From: Oasisia sp. SBJ-2009
Taxonomy: Eukaryota > Annelida > Polychaeta > Sabellida > Siboglinidae
DNA length: 64,000 nt
Assembly: GCA_964017155.1 (NCBI GenBank)
Contig: OZ024856.1
Span: 44,328,878-44,392,877 of the forward strand
Direction: 5' to 3'
The notes under the pieces were generated by a model that saw nothing but the letters and a program-made list of their open reading frames with translations, did not search any database and was not told the origin of the DNA. Position numbers and translations under genes: made by a program. Shown one piece after another: positions 61,201 through 64,000 of the stretch (its first letter is position 1; every line of letters starts with the position of its first letter).

Positions 61201-63879
61201 ACAACACTCGGTGTCAGAGACTGACACTGCTCGTTCAACACCAGTAACACAACACTCGGTGTCAGAGATTGACACTGCTTGTTCAACACCTGCTGGTACA
61301 CATGTAACACAACACTTGGTGTCAGAGATTGACACTGCTCGTTCAATACATGTAACACTTAGTGTTATTCATTCAACACACGTTCATACACATGTAATAT
61401 AACACTTGGTAGCTTTAGTTGTAAGGTTCCGAGAAAGACCTTGAAGTCCTTGGAGTGAACTGTTATTGTTATATAAACTCTTGGAGGGAATGGAGCTTAA
61501 TGAATCAAAATAGAAATAACAAAGAACGGTTGGTGGAAGTCTCTGGAAGCAGTGGCAGTTACAGATAAGACACCAGCATGTAACTGGTATAATAAGCATT
61601 TTAAAGGCGTTCACAAAACAACAGGAATAGTGAGAAAACTACAACGACCAGAGATAAACCAGGGTAGAAATGGTAGCCTGTTGAAGGAATCTTTGGAAGC
61701 CAGCATAACAAGAAGCTAAAATGAAATGGGAATAATTATGAGGACGGCTGGAAGAACTGTACCAACTGGAGACAGACAGGAAGTGAATGGAAGTAAACAG
61801 TAAAGAACTCGTGAAAATGTTCATCAAGTTGGCTGTATATTATTCAAAACAAGTTTCATAATTACACAACTAGCAATGTTCTACTTACTTCTACATGAAC
61901 AGAGACGAGGGGGGCTACAGACTAAGTCACGTGTGGGACAGTCTGCTCGCCACGCCATCTAGTGAGCATTGACCACTGAACATTCAGTTCCTGAAGAAGG
62001 CCGCCGATGGTGGTCAAAACGAAGAAGTAATTCGAACATTGCTAGGTGTGTAATTATAAAATTTGTTTGGAATAATAAAGAACTCCACGGCTACAGCTGC
62101 CGGCACCTACAGCCGCCCCGCCCCGCCCCGCCCCGCCCCGCCCCGCCCCGCCCCGCCAGGCCTACCTTGGGGAAGTAGTTGCAGAAGAACTGGTAGATGT
62201 GTTGGTTGTTGAGTGACTGGCGCTCGTCCAGCAGCACCGCGTCCACGTAGTCGATGAAGGAACTACAGTTGCACAGCATCGTCACGCAGTCCTTGTCGAC
62301 CTGGTCCGACTGGTAGATCTCGTACCACAGCTTGGCGAAGTACGGGGCGTGTAGGGGCACGCCCTCGTACGCGACCATCGCGCTCAGGTTGACCACCTGC
62401 TTCGACACGCTCTGTTGGTTGACGGCGACGCGCACCAGTAGGTCGACGAAGTGATGGTATTGGAAGAAGAAGTCCGACAACGCCTGGTCATAGGCCTCGT
62501 CTACCCCCTGCAGACAGAGGGTGAGGGGTGAACAGTAATACTGGAGTGGGGTATGTGAACTGCATTTATTTACTTGGTCTCAAAACACTCGTGTAAGATG
62601 CTAAATGAAATCAATGCATTTAAATTCAGATTACGGCACTTGGATATTTAGTGGTTTCACTGCTTTGGTAGTTAAAATCTTAACCTATCAGGTCCCAACA
62701 TGTTGTTATGCCTTAAATTTAATGCCTCTAACTTACTGCTATGCCTACCTTGGATGCCTCTAGCTGGTTGCTATGCCCACCTTGGATGCTTCCAACTGGT
62801 TGCTATGCCCACCTTGGATGCCTCTAGCTGGTTGCTATGCCTATCTTGGATGCCTCCAACTGGTTGCTATGCCCACATGGATGCCTCCAACTGGTTGCTA
62901 TGCTTACCTTGGATGCCTCCAACTTGTTGCTATGCTTACCTTGGATGCCTCCAACTGGTTGTTATGCCCACCTTGGATGCCTCTAGCTGGTTGCTATGCT
63001 TACCTTGGATGCCTCCAACTGGTTGCTATGCCCATCTTGGATGCCTCTAGCTGGTTGCTATGCCCACCTTGGATGCCTCTAGCTGGTTGCTATGCCTACC
63101 TTGGATGCCTCTAGCTGGTTGCTATGCCTACCTTGGATGCCTCTAGATGGTTGCTATGCCTACCTTGGATGCCTCTAGCTGGTTGCTATGCCTACCTTGG
63201 ATGCCTCCAACTGGTTGCTATGCCTACCTTGGATGCCTCTAGCTGGTTGCTATGCCTACCTTGGATGCCTCTAGCTGGTTGCTATGCAGGAACATCTGGA
63301 ACTGAGGCCGGGATGGACGGATGTTGGTCTTGTGTGGGAGAACAGTCTGACCCCGTTTGGGGAAGAACGGTCCCATGGAACCTGGGAAAAGAAACGGCTA
63401 CTGCTGAACATCACTGTGAGAGGCACAGGAAGCACTTCTTATCAAGTTGCAACAATTCGTCCAATTCAATTGTTACTGTCAGTTTTACCAGAGTAATAGA
63501 GTCAAACACGTCATCTGACTACGTACAGGAAATATACAAAGACTGCAGATGATGTACACACATATACACTTATGTACACACACACATGCATGCACACACC
63601 CACGCATGAACACACACAACGCACACACACTACACCACACACAGACACACGCACACACCCACTCATACACTTATGTACACACACATGCACCCAGCTTGCT
63701 TTTGTCATATAATAATTCTTTTTACATATAAACATATTACTAAATTAAGCAAACTGAAGGACAAGGTGGCCTACTTGGGAGATTGTTGTCCTGGAAGGTC
63801 CTGTGCGCCTGCACCAGCACTGGCACTATCGTCTGGAGGCACTCGTTCTGGAAGGTCAGCACCATCTCCCGCAACACAT
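58271..63879 (-). CDS. USP34: USP34-like deubiquitinase, C-terminal six exons (5' part beyond right edge)
   Basis: Exons (minus): 63775-63879, 63260-63381, 62166-62507, 60480-60617, 59260-59467, 58271-58839; 1484 nt in one frame with GT-AG introns and matching phases, ending TAG at 58271-58273. USP34 is a very large ubiquitin-specific protease acting in Wnt/axin turnover and DNA-damage signalling. The catalytic domain is not in the window. Similarity to the human C-terminus is clear: FVDLLVRVAVNQ, VAYEGVPLHAPYFAKLW, LLDERQSLNNQHIY, NGDLRALLLIFSVQQPQQL and PAKRRKT. Upstream exons read LTFQNECLQTIVPVLVQAHR and SMGPFFPKRGQ. The last exon is a Ser/Pro/Asp-rich, disordered tail ending MLDMVIKNTELIFNMLKKRV. 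Introns carry minisatellites, two of them overlapping splice sites. It is convergent with the AHSA gene. Confidence 0.92.
59480..60340. repeat. GTGTCAACAC-type minisatellite in USP34 intron, split by a LINE
   Basis: Irregular units of about 40-60 bp built from AGTGTCAACAC, ATAGATGTGTCAGAATGTCA and ACACACAGCA at 59480-59683 and 60050-60340. It begins 12 nt from the exon 59260-59467 acceptor but does not include exon sequence. Confidence 0.9.
59684..60050 (+). mobile_element. 5'-truncated CR1/L2-like LINE end inserted in the minisatellite
   Basis: Reads like the LINE C-terminus (RRALRSAD..., then a WN/FHR...HLKRTL region with stops) and ends in ATT repeats at about 60042-60050. It has the same tail type as the LINE at 17351-18822. 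GTCAACA flanks both ends, compatible with a target duplication within the repeat. Confidence 0.7.
60618..61345. repeat. 48-bp minisatellite spanning a USP34 splice acceptor
   Basis: On the transcript strand the unit is GTGTTGAATGAACAGTGTCA + ATCTCT (first 26 bases shared with the exon 60480-60617) then GACACCGAGTGTTGTGTTAC + AG (acceptor). About 15 copies. The real exon starts GTGTACCAGCAG|GTGTTGAATG; internal units lack the 12-nt GTGTACCAGCAG, but one distal unit (about 61285-61300) keeps it. All units are open in the exon frame. Confidence 0.95.
61346..62110. other. Rest of the USP34 intron between exons 62166-62507 and 60480-60617
   Basis: No gene recognised. Contains a weak repeat around AAGAAGCTAAAATGAAATGG (61440-61810) with GGAAGT/GGAATC motifs. 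Confidence 0.5.
62114..62157 (-). repeat. (GGGGC)n tract next to a USP34 splice donor
   Basis: Eight to nine pentamers, G-rich on the transcript strand, starting at about intron position +9 after the donor at 62165-62164. Confidence 0.95.
62722..63286. repeat. 32-bp minisatellite spanning a USP34 splice donor
   Basis: On the transcript strand the unit is CATAGCAACCAGCTAGAGGC + ATCCAAG|GTAGG: the last 27 bases of exon 63260-63381 plus the first 5 intron bases. About 17-18 copies fill most of the 752-bp intron. Variants: CTAGAGG/TTGGAGG, CCTAC/CCCAC. Confidence 0.95.
63548..63690. repeat. (CA)n-rich tract
   Basis: Impure CACACA/TGCA repeats in the 393-bp USP34 intron. Confidence 0.9.
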
Positions 63880-63889
63880 CTGAAGTGCC

Positions 63890-64000
63890 AACACAACAAT
63901 GACCTCAGCGGATTCATAACAGTTCAATAACAACACATATGATGTGTTAACACAACAATGACCTCAGCGGATTCATAACAGTTCAATAACAACACGTAAG
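63890..64000. repeat. About 59-bp tandem duplication at the right edge
   Basis: CAACAATGACCTCAGCGGAT...CAATAACAACAC occurs twice, starting 12 nt upstream of the acceptor of exon 63775-63879, and may continue outside the window. Confidence 0.85.

Noticed and set aside
60635..61402. Plus-strand 255-codon frame (HSVSEIDTVHSTPVTQ repeats)
   Set aside because: Antisense shadow of the 48-bp array; only the minus frame continues the USP34 exon.
62700..63552. Plus-strand frames rich in GCYAYLGCLQLVAMP
   Set aside because: Antisense reading of the 32-bp donor minisatellite and its USP34 exon.

Overview
This is a window of animal (eukaryotic) nuclear DNA: intron-rich genes with canonical GT-AG junctions, abundant (TA)n, (CA)n and (GT)n tracts, LINE and DNA-transposon remains, and introns packed with minisatellites. 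The gene content (tandem CYP2-like P450s, an Aha1-type Hsp90 co-chaperone, USP34) fits a marine invertebrate deuterostome. A lancelet (Branchiostoma-like) is my best guess, mainly from the gene order and the minisatellite-filled introns; this is inference, not proof.

Layout. (1) 1-16.8 kb, minus strand: a tandem pair of CYP2-like cytochrome P450 genes. The left copy shows only exons 1-2 and runs off the left edge. The right copy is complete: 8 exons join without a frame error into 500 codons plus stop. Its last intron carries a nearly intact Mutator-like transposase gene with one nonsense codon. (2) 16.8-32.3 kb: gene-poor, with an inverted pair of reverse-transcriptase fragments around a (TA)n spacer, a degenerate Jockey/CR1-group LINE, a pogo-like transposase fragment, several perfect hairpins and a family of short GC-rich miniature elements. 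(3) 32.3-54.7 kb, plus strand: a complete AHSA1/AHSA2-type gene (9 exons, 341 aa) with a perfect heat-shock element about 60 bp upstream of the ATG. Its long introns hold hAT-like transposons with target-site duplications, a TTAA-flanked transposon and two minisatellites, one of about 4.1 kb. (4) 58.3-64 kb, minus strand: the last six exons of USP34, convergent with the AHSA gene.

The most unusual structure is a set of three minisatellites whose units straddle exon-intron junctions. AHSA intron 4 has a 36-bp unit (about 104 copies) containing the 3' splice site and first 11 exon bases. One USP34 intron has a 32-bp unit containing the last 27 exon bases and the 5' splice site. Another USP34 intron has a 48-bp unit containing the 3' splice site and 26 exon bases. 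All have an AG|GT core at a phase-0 junction, so each gene offers many decoy splice sites beside the real one. In AHSA and the 32-bp array use of a decoy meets a stop; in the 48-bp array every decoy is in frame and open, so it could add 16-residue repeats to USP34. From memory, junction-overlapping minisatellites have been reported in amphioxus genes, so the class may be known, but this locus shows both donor and acceptor forms side by side.

The AHSA and USP34 genes lie tail to tail, the same arrangement I know from human 2p15 (AHSA2P and USP34), which points to an old conserved gene pair.
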